DNA of 64,000 bases, taken from the NCBI GenBank assembly GCA_009763385.1, contig CM019826.1, positions 94,472,848-94,536,847 of the forward strand. Direction: 5' to 3'. The notes beneath the pieces were generated by a model that was given only the letters and a program-made list of their open reading frames with translations, had not been told where the DNA came from and made no database searches. The translations under genes were made by a program, and so were the position numbers. This document shows positions 19,691 through 30,928 of this stretch, piece after piece. The stretch comes from Coix lacryma-jobi var. lacryma-jobi (taxonomy: Eukaryota; Streptophyta; Magnoliopsida; Poales; Poaceae). Position 1 is the first letter of the stretch; the number at the start of each line of letters is the position of its first letter.

Positions 19691-21169
19691 GAGCCCCTCG
19701 GCCAGTAGTAAAGATGCGCCCGCCCCCACACACTTAGATGAGGGGCGGTAGCATTCACGCGAGGGAGCTTTTGGTGCGAGCCCCTCGGCCGGTAGTTCAG
19801 ACGCGCCCGCCCCCACACGCTTAGACAAAGAGCGGTAGCATTCACGCGAGGGAGCTTTCGTTGCGAGCCCCTCGGCCGATTGCAAAGACGCGGCCGCCCC
19901 CACTCACTTAGACGAGGGGCGGTAGCATTCGCGCGAGGGAGCTTTCGGTGCGAGCCCCTCGGCCGGTAGTTCAGACGCGCCCGCCCCCACACGCTTAGAC
20001 GAAGAGCGGTAGCATTCGTGCGAGGGAGCTTTCGTTGCGAGCCCCTCGGCCGATTGCAAAGACGCGGCCGCCCTCACTCACTTAGGCGAGGGGCGATAGC
20101 ATTCGCGCGAGGGAGCTTTCGGTGCGAGCCCCTCGGCCGATTGCGAAGACGCGCCCGCCGCCACTCACTTAGGCGAGGGGCGATGGCATTCGCGCGAAGG
20201 AGCTTTCGGTGCGAGCCCCTCGGCCGATTGCAAAGACGCGCCCGCCCCTACTCACTTAGGCGAGGGGCGTTAGCATTCGCGCGAGGTAGCTTTCGGTGCG
20301 AGCCCCTCGGCCGATTGCAAAGACGCGCCCGCCCCCACTCACTTAGGCGAGGGGCGATAGCATTCGCGCGAGGGAGCTTTCGGTGCGAGCCCCTCGGCCG
20401 ATTGCAAAGACGCGCCCGCCCCCACTCACTTAGGCGAGGGGCGTTAGCATTCGCACGAGGGAGCTTTCGGTGCGAGCCCCTCGGCCGGTAGTTCAGATGC
20501 ACCCGCCCCCACACGCTTAGACGAAGAGCGGTAGCATTCGCTCGAGGGAGCTTTCGATGCGAGCCCCTCGGCCGATTGCAAAGACGCGGCCGCCCCCACT
20601 CACTTAGGCAAGGGGCGATAGCATTCGCGCGACGGAGCTTTCGGTGCGAGCCCCTCGGCCGATTGCGAAGATGTGCCCGCCCCCACTCACATAGGCGAGG
20701 GGCGATAGCATTCGCGCGAAGGAGCTTTCGGTGCGAGCCCCTCGGCCGATTGCAAAGACACGCCCGCCCCTACTCACTTAGGCGAGGGGCATTAGCATTC
20801 GCGCGAGGTAGCTTTCGGTGCGAGCCCCTCGGCCGATTGCAAAGATGCGGCCGCCCCCACTCACTTAGGCGAGGGGCGATAGCATTCGCGCGAGGGAGCT
20901 TTCGGTGCGAGCCCCTCGGCCGATTGCAAAGACGCGCCCGCCCCCACTCACTTAGGCGAGGGGCGATAGCATTCGCGCGAGGGAGCTTTCGGTGCGAGCC
21001 CCTCGGCCGATTGCAAAGACGCGCCCGCCCCCACTCACTTAGGCGAGGGGCGTTAGCATTCGCGCGAGGTAACTTTCGGTGGGAGCCCCTCGGCCGACAG
21101 CAAAGACGCGCCGGCCCCCACTCACTTAGTCAAGGAGCGTTAGCGTTCGCGCGAGGGTGTTTTCTAATT
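19691..21169 (+). repeat. 87-bp tandem repeat array in element D
   Basis: The anchor GAGCCCCTCGG recurs at 19691 and then exactly every 87 bp to 21083, 17 anchors with no indel; a degenerate unit precedes it near 19596. Units differ by substitutions. Many units carry an internal inverted repeat (CGAGGGGC with GCCCCTCG). As 87 is 29 codons, long open frames run on both strands. I regard these as by-products of the period, not as proteins. Confidence 0.92.
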
Positions 21170-21696
21170 CGGTTGACGAAAGTATCTTTATGAACGCAAC
21201 ATGGGGAGGCTTACAATCGACTATGATTATGATATTGCTCCTGTTGTCATCTAGCAGCAGGCTTGCTTTCGCTTGTCTCCTAGCCGCAGCTTGGGATGGA
21301 CATGTCACTTGATAGGGCCTTCGCCTAAAGTTACTGGATTGGTGACGCTAGCTAATTGCTATGCCAATGACACAATCATTAAAGCAAAAACATGGCTCCT
21401 GATGCTTCATATTCGCATTTTCGCTAGTGAGCCTATTGCCCGGGACTAATATTTTGATGGGACTCGGTAGTTTTGGCTGGTTTGGAGGCTTAGCACTCTG
21501 GTGTGTATTTATATTGCCTTACCCCTGTTGCGGGAGGGCTGCATTTACTCTTTCGGTTGTACTTGTTGGCGTCTGGTAGGTGAAGAGTTAAGCATGGCAT
21601 TTATGCTCTTTGCGGCTACTGGGGCATGCCGGCTGTCCCTGCCGTTTGTCAACATCTGCCCGACTTGCTTGTTTGGTTCCGCCCTTTCGATTTTTT
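21170..21696. other. Element D spacer between the two repeat arrays
   Basis: About 530 bp of nonrepetitive sequence with no convincing ORF. It separates the 87-bp array from the 55-bp array, and I see no recognisable motif in it. Confidence 0.6.
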
Positions 21697-22075
21697 GTCG
21701 GAGGGTCGGTTATCATATAGCCCGCGGGCTTTCGTTCCCCCCTCTTGATTTGTCGGAGGGTTGGTTTTCATATAGCCCGCAGGCTTTTGTTCCGCCCTCT
21801 CGTTTTGTCGGAGGGTCGGTTTTCATATAGCCCGCAGGCTTTTGTTCCGCCCTCTCATTTTGTCGGAGGGTCGGTTTTCATATAGCCCGCAGGCTTTTGT
21901 TCCGCCCTCTTGTTTTGTCGGAGGGTCGGTTTTCATATAGCCCGCAGGCTTTTGTTCCGTCCTCTCGTTTTTTCGGAGGGTCAGTTTTCATATAGCCCGC
22001 AGGCTTTTGTTCCGCCCTCTCGTTTTGTCGGAGGGTCTGTTTTTTATGGCCCGCAGGCTTTCGAGATTGTCGTTG
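21697..22075 (+). repeat. 55-bp tandem repeat array in element D
   Basis: The anchor GTCGGAGGGT (or near variant) recurs at 21697, 21752, 21807, 21862, 21917, 21972 and 22027, seven copies at exactly 55 bp. Each unit contains CATATAGCCCGCAGGC and TTCCGCCCTCT. It lies between the 87-bp array and the end of pol, in the 3' UTR of D. Confidence 0.9.
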
Positions 22076-24441
22076 GATGTAAAGGGTCTCTTTCGCCCTA
22101 CCTCCTCGACATTCTCTTTTTTATCACATTTTGCTGACGAATGTCTCAACCTTATGCTTGGTTGACATCGTCTTTTAGCGAGCCACGCGATATTTCTGGG
22201 GGAATTACGGTTACTTTCGTAATGTAGAGGTTACATTCGGCTGCCTCGTTAAAAAACCTCACACCCCGATGGAGGGCTTCCCCAGCGAGGAAAAAGAGCA
22301 CAACCGGCCTTTTGATTTACAAAAATGATGAAAGATGAAAAGAAAATTACATGAAAGTTCAAGAAAGATAAATTACGGGTAGAAATGGCGCAGGCTGCTC
22401 GCGTTCCATGTGTGGGCTGATTCTTCGCCTTTGTCATTCATCAACCGGAATACACCGGGTGCTGCCATGCTTGCCACGATGAAAGGGCCTTGCCACTGCG
22501 ATTGCAGCTTACCTTGCTTGTCTGGCTGCCGAATGGTGACCATGTCTCCAGGCTTGATGTCCTTTCGGACTATCGTCTTGTCCCTGTGATGCTTCGTTTC
22601 GGCGTGGTACTTCTCAAGATTATCTGTGGCTTGCAATCTTACTTCTTCAATGTTATCGAGTTTGAGGTGCCTTTGCTCTTGAGTCATTGGGGCCATTTTG
22701 GTTCGGAAGGAACCCAACTTTACCTCTTCCAGGGTGACTGCTTCCTCGCCGTAAAGCAATCTGAACGGGGTGAAGCCAGTAGCTCTGGACCGTGAGATGT
22801 TGTGTCCCCATACAGCTGTTGTTAGGGTGTTGGCCCACTTGCCTTTCGGCGAGTCGTACAAGTTTTTCGAGATTGCCGAGAAGATTAGGCCATTCGCTCT
22901 CTCGACAGCCCCGTTTGCCTGGGGGTAATTTACTGAGGCGAAGTTAAGCTTGATGCTAAGTTCATCGCAAAAACTCCTGAATTCGGCGCAATCGAACTGC
23001 TTCCCATTGTTGCAGGTGATGAATGACGGAACACCGAAACGACAGATTATTCTCTGCCAGACGAATTTGGTTAAAGAGGTGGAAGTTATGCTGGCGAGGG
23101 CCTTCGCTTCCACCCATTTGGTGAAATACTCGAGAGCAACCGCTGCGAAACGCAAGTTGCCTGGAGCTGCCGGTAGCGGGCCGACAATGTCGATGCCCCA
23201 TCTTTGCAAGGGCCAGGTCGGTACTATCGGCGTGGTTTCATTTGCTGGTGTTTTCTGGTTTTTGGCGAATATCTGGCAACCTTTGCAACATTTGACCAGT
23301 TCTCTAGCGTCTGATGCGGCGGACGGCCAATAGAATCCTTGCCTCATTACTCTGTGTGCTATCTCGTGAGGCCCTCTATGTGCTCCGCATATTCCAGCGT
23401 GCATTTCTTCGAGTAGCTGAATGCCTTCGCGCTTACTTATGCATTTGAGAAGAGGAGCTGTTATCTCGTTTTTGAACAACTGCTCTCCGATGATTGAGTA
23501 ACCTTTCGCTCTGCTGGCCATCCTTTCGGCATCCTTCTTAGAGTCTGGCTCATACGTTCCGGCTAGATAGGGGAATATCCGCGACCTCCAGTCATCGCTG
23601 GCGATAGCATGTACCGTACTTGGATGATCTTCCTCCTCTTTCACTGCCTTGGCCGAAAGGACTTGATAGAACACGTCTGGCGGAAGTGGTAGATTTTGTG
23701 CTGCAGCTTTGGCCAGCTCGTTTGCCTCTGCGTTTTCGGCCCTTGGAATGTGACGTAAGGTGAAACCAGCGAAATGCTTCTCCATTCTTCTGATTGCTGC
23801 TAGATACTTGGCTAGCTCTGGTTCTCTTGCTGTGAAGTCCTTTTCGGTGCGACCAACAATGACTTTGGAATCCGACTTGACTATGCATCTTCTCGCTCCG
23901 ATTGCTCGGAGCTTTCGTAAACCCAACAATACGGCTTCATATTCGGCGGTGTTGTTTGTTGTGAGGAATTGCAGCCTTGCGGCAAATCTGACCTTCGGTC
24001 CTCTTGGTGGTGTAAGGATCACCGAGATTCTGGCTCCAGCCATTCCCCATGCTGCGGATACATGGGTGTACGCGGGGTCTCTGAGTGATGAGTGATTGTC
24101 AACTGGGATGATGCGCATGTTCTTTGGCTTGTGTTGTGCAGGTGTCGAGCACGGATGCAGTGATCAAAGGCGAGGTGAAGGTCAAGTAGAGACGTGCCGG
24201 GCCGATGGACCATGAGTGGCGAAGGGCAGACGTGAGGCTTGGACTGAGGGACCAGAGGCCCGAGGATCAGCTGTGGTGGCTGGTAGCCTGGGACAGCAAC
24301 GAGCGAAGACTTGCGGTCATGTGTTGCCTAAGTCGTAGACTTGGGGACACATGTCGCTGGACGGGGTGCACGGGCGGTGCAGCCCCTCTACGATGTCGGT
24401 TTGGTGGTAGAGCCAGGGAAAAACCATCGGGTGGACGGTTT

Positions 24442-24667
24442 CCAGGTTTGGGCCTCAAAACCTGGGTGCGGATGGTTTCTGAGTTTGGCCACAAAACTCG
24501 GGCTGAGGACGGTTTCCAGGTTTGGGCCTCAAAACCTGGGCGCTGAGGGTTTGCTGAGTTTGGCCTCAAAACTCAGAAGCTGGTGGGCTGGTTTCCCGGT
24601 TTGGGCCTCAAAACCGGGGGATGGCTGGAAAAGGCTGGTTTCCCGGTTTGGGCCACAAAACCGAGGG
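24442..24667 (+). repeat. U3 palindrome array, 6 units (LTR E)
   Basis: Stems CCAGG/CCTGG, TGAG/CTCG, CCAGG/CCTGG, TGAG/CTCA, CCCGG/CCGGG and CCCGG/CCGAG. The second and last stems each carry one mismatch, so decay here is slight. Confidence 0.7.
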
Positions 24668-25440
24668 TGCAGAGCGGTGGCGGCACGTGGCGGCAATCTG
24701 GAGGTTGCATCGAGGCAACGCTTTGAATTGTGCGGGCGTGTCCGTCGGATACACCTACCACCGAGTTGGTCCAGAATAACCCTAGGGTTTAGCTGGTTCG
24801 CTCTGTAATTAGAATAGAGAGGGTTAGAGTAGGAATTAGACTTAGGCTAGTAGTAGGATAAGTAGTCGGGAGACTCCCTCCTCCCTTTCTATCTCAGTCA
24901 TTTGCTCTTTCACACTTAGGGTTTCCTACTCTCCCATCCCCTGCTGTAGCTAGCTGAGATCCGCAGAGAAACTTGCCTCTGTGTACTGTTGATTCTGAGG
25001 AAGTGAGGCCATGTCCTCACTATTGTAGTGTGTGGTAGCCACACGGTTGCAGTTCGTGGTTGTGATTTGCGTTTCATTCGTGTTCTTCGCGGAATCCTTT
25101 TTCTCCACGATTTTCCCATCGCTTGATCTCTTTGCTCGGTTCATCTTTTGCAAAACCGTTTGAACCAAGTTGTTCTATATCGTGAGGCACTTCTTTCCAC
25201 CGAAGGAATTCTCCTCTAACCTCACGGTCTAGGAGATCGATCGATTTTCGTTTCGGGTCAAGTTTTCTCCCTTCCCCCAAAATTCTTCGAGTCATCGATT
25301 TGGAGATAGGTTCGAGCCATGATCTCTTAGGGATAGCTCACTATACTCCTTTTGACTCTTCTCACCAAGTTTGATCCCTAGAGGATTCGTTTTGGGTGAG
25401 ATCGAGTCGAATCGGTGGACGAACAGGCTGCTGTTTGGGT

Positions 25441-25738
25441 GACCGGACGCTGTCCTCGCGTTGACCGGACGCGTCCGGTGGTTGAATGTCGCATGGCGAT
25501 TTTCTCTAGCTGACCGGACGCTGGGTTTCTTGTTCGACCGGACGCTGGGTTTCTTGTTCGACCGGACTCACTCATCGCACTGTTCACTCGGCTTGACTTT
25601 TGTGACCGGACGCACAGTTTGTGACCGGACGCTCTGTTCACCAGAGTCCGGTTGGGAACAGTAACGTCCCAGAACGGATTTCGCACGACCGGACGCGTCC
25701 GGTGCTCACTGACCGGACGCTGCCCAGAGTCCGGTCGT
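25441..25738 (+). repeat. GACCGGACGC array (LTR E)
   Basis: Forward and inverse motif copies, with ACCGGACGCGTCCGGT at 25464-25479 and 25688-25703. Confidence 0.72.
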
Positions 25739-25823
25739 GACTGGTTTGCGCGTTTTCGTTCGTCGATGGTTCGTTCGTTGTCGGATTTGGTTTCCGTCTT
25801 TTGCGTTGGCTTTCTAGAGTTGT

Positions 25824-25884
25824 GTAGTGTCCCGCTGTGCTTCTTGGAAGCATCCACCCTACATCTAGGGTCGTGGACAGTAGC
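25824..25884 (+). ncRNA. Candidate three-way-junction RNA element (LTR E)
   Basis: P2 is TGCTTC/GAAGCA with loop TTG. P3 is ACCCTA/TAGGGT. P1 is GTAGTGTCC facing GGACAGTAG, with one internal mismatch (G opposite G) and a weakened outer pair. It is the most decayed P1 of the set. Confidence 0.5.
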
Positions 25885-28624
25885 AAGCTCTAGGGTTTGT
25901 CTTTTGTGGTGATTCTCGGGACAGTGGCTACTAGTTTCCGAAAGGAAATTTTGAAGCTCCCATTCACCCCCCCTCTGGTCGCTTTCTGGTTGCTTCTCGG
26001 TCCTTCACATGCGTCATCACAATTCACTGTCCACACGAGCTCCTCGAATTCAAGTGTTGTGTCGAAAGCGGCGGGAGTCCAGTCTGCTATGAAATCCGCC
26101 AATGCCTGCGACTTTATTGCAGATCGGTGTTGGAAGTCGATCACATAATCGTTTAGCTCCGCCACCCACTTGCCTATTCGGCCGATAGCTTCGTTGTTGC
26201 GGAACAGGGCTTCCAATGGCTGAGCCGAAAGGACTATGATGTGGTGAGACTGAAAGTAGTGCTTTAGCTTTCTAGAAGCCATTACTACTGTGTAAGCTAT
26301 CTTCTCTAGCTCTGAGTAATTCAGTTTTGCACCTGAAAGGGCCTCGGAGACGAAGTAGATTGGGAACTGCGTCATCTTGTTTGCATGCTCCTTCTCTTCC
26401 ACCAGTACTGCGCTTACGGTGGTGTGCGATGCTGCGAGATACAACAAGAGTGTCGCTTCCGGCGACGGCTTGGATAGCGTGGTCAGTTTTGTCAAATACT
26501 CCTTTAGTTGCTGAAATGCCTGCCGCTGCTCTTCCCCCCAATCGAAAGGGTCGGAGCTACGCAGAGTTCGGAAGAAAGGCAGCCCTTTTTCAGCGGACCT
26601 TGCGATGAATCTGTTCAAACATGCCAGCCTTCCTGTCAACTTTTGCACTTGCTTTTGGTTTGATGGCGGTTGCATGTTGATGATTGCCGCTATCTTGTCG
26701 GGATTAGCTTCAATTCCTCTTGCCGATATCAGGCAACCGAGGAGCTTGCCTTTCTTGATGCCAAAAATGCACTTGTCAGGGTTGAGCTTCAAACCACTCT
26801 TTCGGAGATTGCCGAAAGTCTCGAGCAAGTCTGCCTGATGATCTTCCTGTCTATCGCTCTTGACCACTATATCGTCAACGTAAGCCAACAAGTTTTTCTT
26901 TTGCTTCTGGCTTTCGAACACCTTGTCAGTCATCCGCGAGAAGGTAGGGCCTGCATTCTGCAGCCCTTCTGGCATTCGCCGATAGCAGTATGTACCCATA
27001 GGGGTGATGAAACTGTTTTTCTCCTCATCGTCGGGATGAAGCCAAATCTGGTGATAGCCTGAAAAACAAGCTAGCAAGCTCATTATTTCACAACCAGATG
27101 CAATGTCGACAAGCTTGTCGATACGAGGCAAAGGATACGGATCCTTCGGGCAGCATTTGTTGAGGTCGGTGAAATCGACGCACATTCGCCATTTTCCATT
27201 CTTCTTTTTCACCAAGACAACATTTGCCAGCCATTCGGGATACTGGACTGGTCGGATTACTCCCGCATCGAGTAATCTTTCCACTTCGGCTTTCGCCGCG
27301 TCTGCCCTTTCGTTTGACATCTTTCTCAATTTTTGCTTTCTGGGCTTAGCACCGCTTGCGATGTTCAAACTATGCTGGGCGAGATCTCTGCTAACGCCTT
27401 GCAAGTCGCTTGCTGACCAAGCGAAAATGTCATCGTTGTTCGCAAGGAAGGATGCCAAAGCGTTCCTTTCTTCTTCCGGCATGCTTGACCCAATGTGCAC
27501 GGCTCTTTCGGGCCTGGAGGCCGCGAGCGGAATTCTTACCGTTTCTTCGGCTGCCCCAACCTTGCATTCCGACGGGCTGACGATAGCATGCTCTTCGGTG
27601 GTTGTTTGCATTTCGTCTTTATTAGCCACCTCATTGATAAGGCTGTAGCCTGGGGTTGGTTTTCCCTCAATTCTTCTAGAAGCTTGCTGATCTCCATGTA
27701 TAGCGATAATGCCGAAAGGGGATGGCATCTTCATGCACAGGTAGCTTTGCTTGATGACAACGTTAAACTTGTTGGTGAAACCTCTGCCGAAAATGGCAGT
27801 ATACGGATAGTCCATGTTTACTATGTCGAATGTCAGTGTTTCGGTGCGGACTCTTTCCCTTTCGGCGAAGGATACAAGGATTTGCTTTTTGCCGATAGCA
27901 TCGATCTTTCTTCCTCCGAACCCGTACAGTGAATTGCCGACGCGGTCCAAACTGCGCCTGTCGAATCCCATCGCCTCGAAAGCTTTGACGAACAGGATGT
28001 CTGCTGAGCTTCCGGTGTCAATCAGAATGTTATGCAAGGTGAAACCGGCCACATTGGTCGTGGCGACGAAAGCGTCACAATGCGGGTAGTCGCGGACTTT
28101 GAAATCGGATTCGTCAAAGCATATCGGCGCTAGCGACCAAGCTGGCCTGTTCAGTGGGAGTCTTGGTGATACCGTTTGGACTCTTCGGTGATAGTCCCTT
28201 CTTGCTCTCTTACTTTCGTGCTCGAGGTTAGATCCGCCCGTGATGGCAAAAATGTGGCCTCTTGACGGGAGGATGTTGTTGACTGCGCTAGTTTTGTTTT
28301 CCATTTCCTGCCCCTGCTGGTAGCCGGGCTGTGCTTGCTGCCCCTGAGGCTGGGTTTGAGCCGGAAGCGCCGGTGGCGGCGTTGGCTGACGCTGATAGTG
28401 CAAGGGTGACGAAACTGCCACCGACTGCGGTGCAAAGACTGGAAGCTGATAGCCCTGATACGCTGGATTATACCAATGCAAGTTTTGGGGATGCATGTAC
28501 TGCGGGGGATGCATAGGCGTGCTCGCGTAATTGCTGCATGCTGCCGCCACTGCTGTCGGGTCTTGCGAATTGTGGAAAACATGCTTGGAGCTTTCGGCGG
28601 AGGCTGAAGCTTGATCCCTGTCTT

Positions 28625-30076
28625 TCAGCTCTTTCGCCATCTTGTTGTATTTGCAGTCCCGAGTGGTGTGGCCGAAATTGCCGTCACAAATGACGCAATA
28701 TGGTGGCCTGGGTCCTCTTCCGCGACCTCTACCGTCTCGTCCACCGCATCCTGTCCTTCCACCGTGCCCCCGCGGAACAGTTGATCAAACCCGCTTTGGG
28801 GCTGAAAGTCAGCCATGTCAGGCCTCTCCGTGCCTGTCGCTGATTGTGCTGGTTCTTCCTGCAAATTGTTGATTGAACGAAAAGGCCTGACAATCCTTTG
28901 ATTCGGCACGGGCGGTGGTCGACATGCTTTCGTCGCTTGCCTCTGCGTCAGGCGGGCGGCCTTGCATCGCCGAAAGTCATCATCCGACCTCGCGTACGCA
29001 TTCATTACGTCGAACAATTCCTTGACATCTTTCGGCGGCTCCCTGGACAAATGAGCGGGGCACTGCCCAGTCCCCAAGCCTTCGATGGCTGCTGCGATCA
29101 CCGCGGCTTCCGACACATTCAGAGCTTGAGCTTTCAGCTGGATGAAACGTTTGAGGTACTCCGAAAGTGGCTCGTCGTCTTGCTGGGTGCAATTCATGAG
29201 ATCCCGCGTGGTCTTGACATCTGGTCAGAATCCTTGGAAAGTGACCAGCAGTTCCGCCTTCAGCTATGCCCACGAATAGATAGACAATGGATTGAGGGTA
29301 GTGTACCAATCGTGGGCCACGTCTTCGACTGCCAGGATGAGAGATTTTGCCAAAGCCTGATTGTCTCCGCCTGCCGAAAAAACAGCTGTCTCGTAGCTTG
29401 CCAAGAACTTGCGTGGGTTCGCTTTACCGTCGAAAGTCGGAATGCGGGGCTTGTAATTGAGTAGCCACGGATGAGCTTGCAACTCCCTCGAGAGTGGAGA
29501 GGTTTCGTCGATGGCGTTGCCGAAAGCTGGCGGTTGCTCTCGCCTTGGTATGAATACGTTTTCTTGTGCTATCGAATTTGGGTCCGCCCAGGCCCTTTGC
29601 AGCTCCTGAATTTCCTTCTCGAGTTGCCTCCTCTGCGCCTCAGCTCGCCGAATGGCGTTGCGAGTCTCATCTTCTCTTGCTTTCGCCGCCAACTGCTGCT
29701 GCAGCTGGTCTCTTTGCAACAACAGCCTTTCGATTTCCCCTTGCTGCTGAGCCAGCGTCTTGATTGCTTGGGCGTGTCTTGTGATTTCGTCATCGTCTTC
29801 ATCCTCATCATCGAACTCGTCCTAGAGGTGCCCATCCGGCATGCCGTCTCTGCCCAAAGTCCGCTGATCCTGAGCCTGCACGCCCTGGCTCATCGATGCT
29901 CCCGGCGGCGGCTGCGTTTCTATCGACAGAGCGCCGCCGAAAGGTGGTGGCTCTGCGGCTGCGTTTGGTGGAACCTGGCTAGCTGGGACTGAAACCGCGA
30001 CGGTGCCGAAAGCATCCTTTCTCGCGGCGATCGTCTCCGGATTGTCGACCGTCTTCGGCGCTTTCCTTGGCGGCAT
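28625..30076 (-). pseudogene. gag: Element D Gag (stops and frameshift)
   Basis: The ATG is at 30074-30076 (MPPRKAPKTVD), 19 bases inside the primer-binding site. One frame carries a Pro/Ala-rich N-terminus, an acidic stretch (DEDEDDDE), a Gln-rich coiled coil, then the Gag core (PRIPTFDGKANPRKFLASYE, AHDWYTTL, LSEYLKRFIQLK). In-frame stops lie at 29822-29824 and 29264-29266, with a further one near 29228. A one-base frameshift near 28770-28800 puts the zinc knuckle (CVICDGNFGHTTRDC) in another frame, the one that leads into pol at 28640. Full-length Gag cannot be made. Confidence 0.85.
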
Positions 30077-30094
30077 GGTAAGCTCGGGCGACAA

Positions 30095-30109
30095 CCACGG
30101 TGGGCGCCA
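30095..30109 (-). promoter_or_regulatory. Element D primer-binding site
   Basis: On the minus strand, TGGCGCCCACCGTGG follows the 5' LTR by one base. This is the typical Tat-lineage primer site. Confidence 0.88.
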
Positions 30110-30110
30110 A

Positions 30111-30923
30111 TGTTGTTTCGGGTCCGAGACCTCGAAACAGCGGGTTGTCGCACGAACGAATGCACAGAGCGAAAGCGGAAGTAAACGGAAGAGAGTGGGA
30201 AGTTGGGTGAAGTGAACAGTGCTCCTCCCCCCCCCACCGTGTGGAGGTCGGGAGCTTTTTATATTGAACTAGATCCACATGAAAGTACAAGATTGCCCTT
30301 CTCAATCACTCTACTACAATTACAATGATGCCCTACTCAACTACTCTGTAGCCGTTCAGCGCTCCTTCTGGTGCTGGGGGCACCATCGTCACTTCGGCCT
30401 CTGGCGGGCCCAGCGTCCCTGGCTCTCTTCCCGACCGGTGGGCCCGCTCTCCCTGACCCATGCTTCCGGCGACCTGCGAAAAACTCACGGACAACCAAAA
30501 TCGTAAAAGACGAAATCTCTCGCCGGAGACGCTGGGTTCCTTTCGTACGAATGCTCCCTTCCGCGCGGAGCCTCCGTCGTACGCCTGGCCGCGAGCCGAA
30601 AGGCGCGCTACTGCGCGAATGCATCCTTTCGCGCGAAGGCGTTGCCTTCCCTTGATCCGCGGGCCGAAAGGCGCGCTACCGCGCAAATGTTGCGCTACCG
30701 CCCGAAGGCGATGCCTTCCCCTGGCCAGCGAGCAGAAGGGCGCGCTACCACACGAATGTGGCGCTACCGCGCGAGTGTTGCCTTCCGCTCAGAGACCGTC
30801 GTCGCTTGGTGTTGCGGGTCTGAAGCGCTTGCTTTCGCGCGAATGATACCTTCCGCACGAAAGCATCGTCATCTTTCGGTAACGCGGGTCGGAGGCGCCT
30901 GCGGTCTGGGTGCCGCCCCAACA
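30111..30923 (-). repeat. Element D 5' LTR
   Basis: An 813-bp partner of 14253-15063, with the same ends and the same GCGCGAATG-rich block (about 30600-30780). CTACA follows at 30924-30928. Confidence 0.93.
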
Positions 30924-30928
30924 CTACA

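Larger units (their letters stand above)
24053..26007 (+). mobile_element. E: solo copia LTR inserted in element D pol
   Basis: A complete 1955-bp LTR of the A/B/J/K family (TGCGGATACATGG...GGTCCTTCA), flanked by CATGC at 24048-24052 and 26008-26012. No internal region is present, so it is the product of LTR-LTR recombination after insertion. It has six U3 palindrome units (24442-24667), a GACCGGACGC array (25441-25738) with two 16-bp palindromes, and a three-way-junction candidate (25824-25884). It breaks D's pol between RT and the second RNase H. Confidence 0.95.
22373..28640 (-). pseudogene. pol: Element D Pol: protease, RT, RNase H, integrase (split by solo LTR E; altered active sites)
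   Basis: Two open pieces, 28640 to 26013 and 24052 to 22373, are in the same frame once LTR E and one CATGC (1960 bp) are removed. That gives about 1435 codons without a stop. In order: protease (IDTGSSADIL, about residue 210); RT with YVDD at about 586 (26871-26882); RNase H; a second, Tat-type RNase H (TNNTAEYEAVLLG); an HHCC finger; the integrase core; and a C-terminal QWQGPFIV segment. RT motif A reads LLACFSGYHQ where LLDCFSGYHQ is usual (Ala codon at 27069-27071). In integrase the second catalytic Asp is Asn (TCNNGKQF, codon 23009-23011). Both would abolish catalysis. Confidence 0.88.
14253..30923 (-). mobile_element. Element D: Tat-lineage (RIRE2/Grande-like) Ty3/gypsy element
   Basis: D is 16.7 kb including solo LTR E, about 14.7 kb without it. 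It has LTRs of 811 bp (14253-15063) and 813 bp (30111-30923), TG...CA ends, and a 5-bp duplication CTACA on both sides (14248-14252, 30924-30928). Read on the minus strand the order is LTR, primer-binding site, gag, protease-RT-RNase H-integrase, repeat arrays, an antisense spliced gene, polypurine tract, LTR. RNase H before integrase, the TGGCGCCCACCGTGG primer site and the antisense accessory ORF are known Tat-lineage traits. Gag carries stops and a frameshift, and the RT and integrase active sites are altered, so the copy looks dead. Confidence 0.93.

Noticed and set aside
19691..21169. CRISPR-like regular repeats
   Set aside because: Units are contiguous, with no unique spacers and no cas genes, inside a plant retrotransposon.
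20018..21193. Long Arg-rich repeat proteins on both strands across the 87-bp array
   Set aside because: They follow automatically from an 87-bp period divisible by three; they are open on both strands, have no start context and match no known protein type.
24019..24118. N-terminus of the 581-codon minus-strand frame as the true start of D's integrase protein
   Set aside because: Those codons come from solo LTR E; removing E joins the frame to the RT part.
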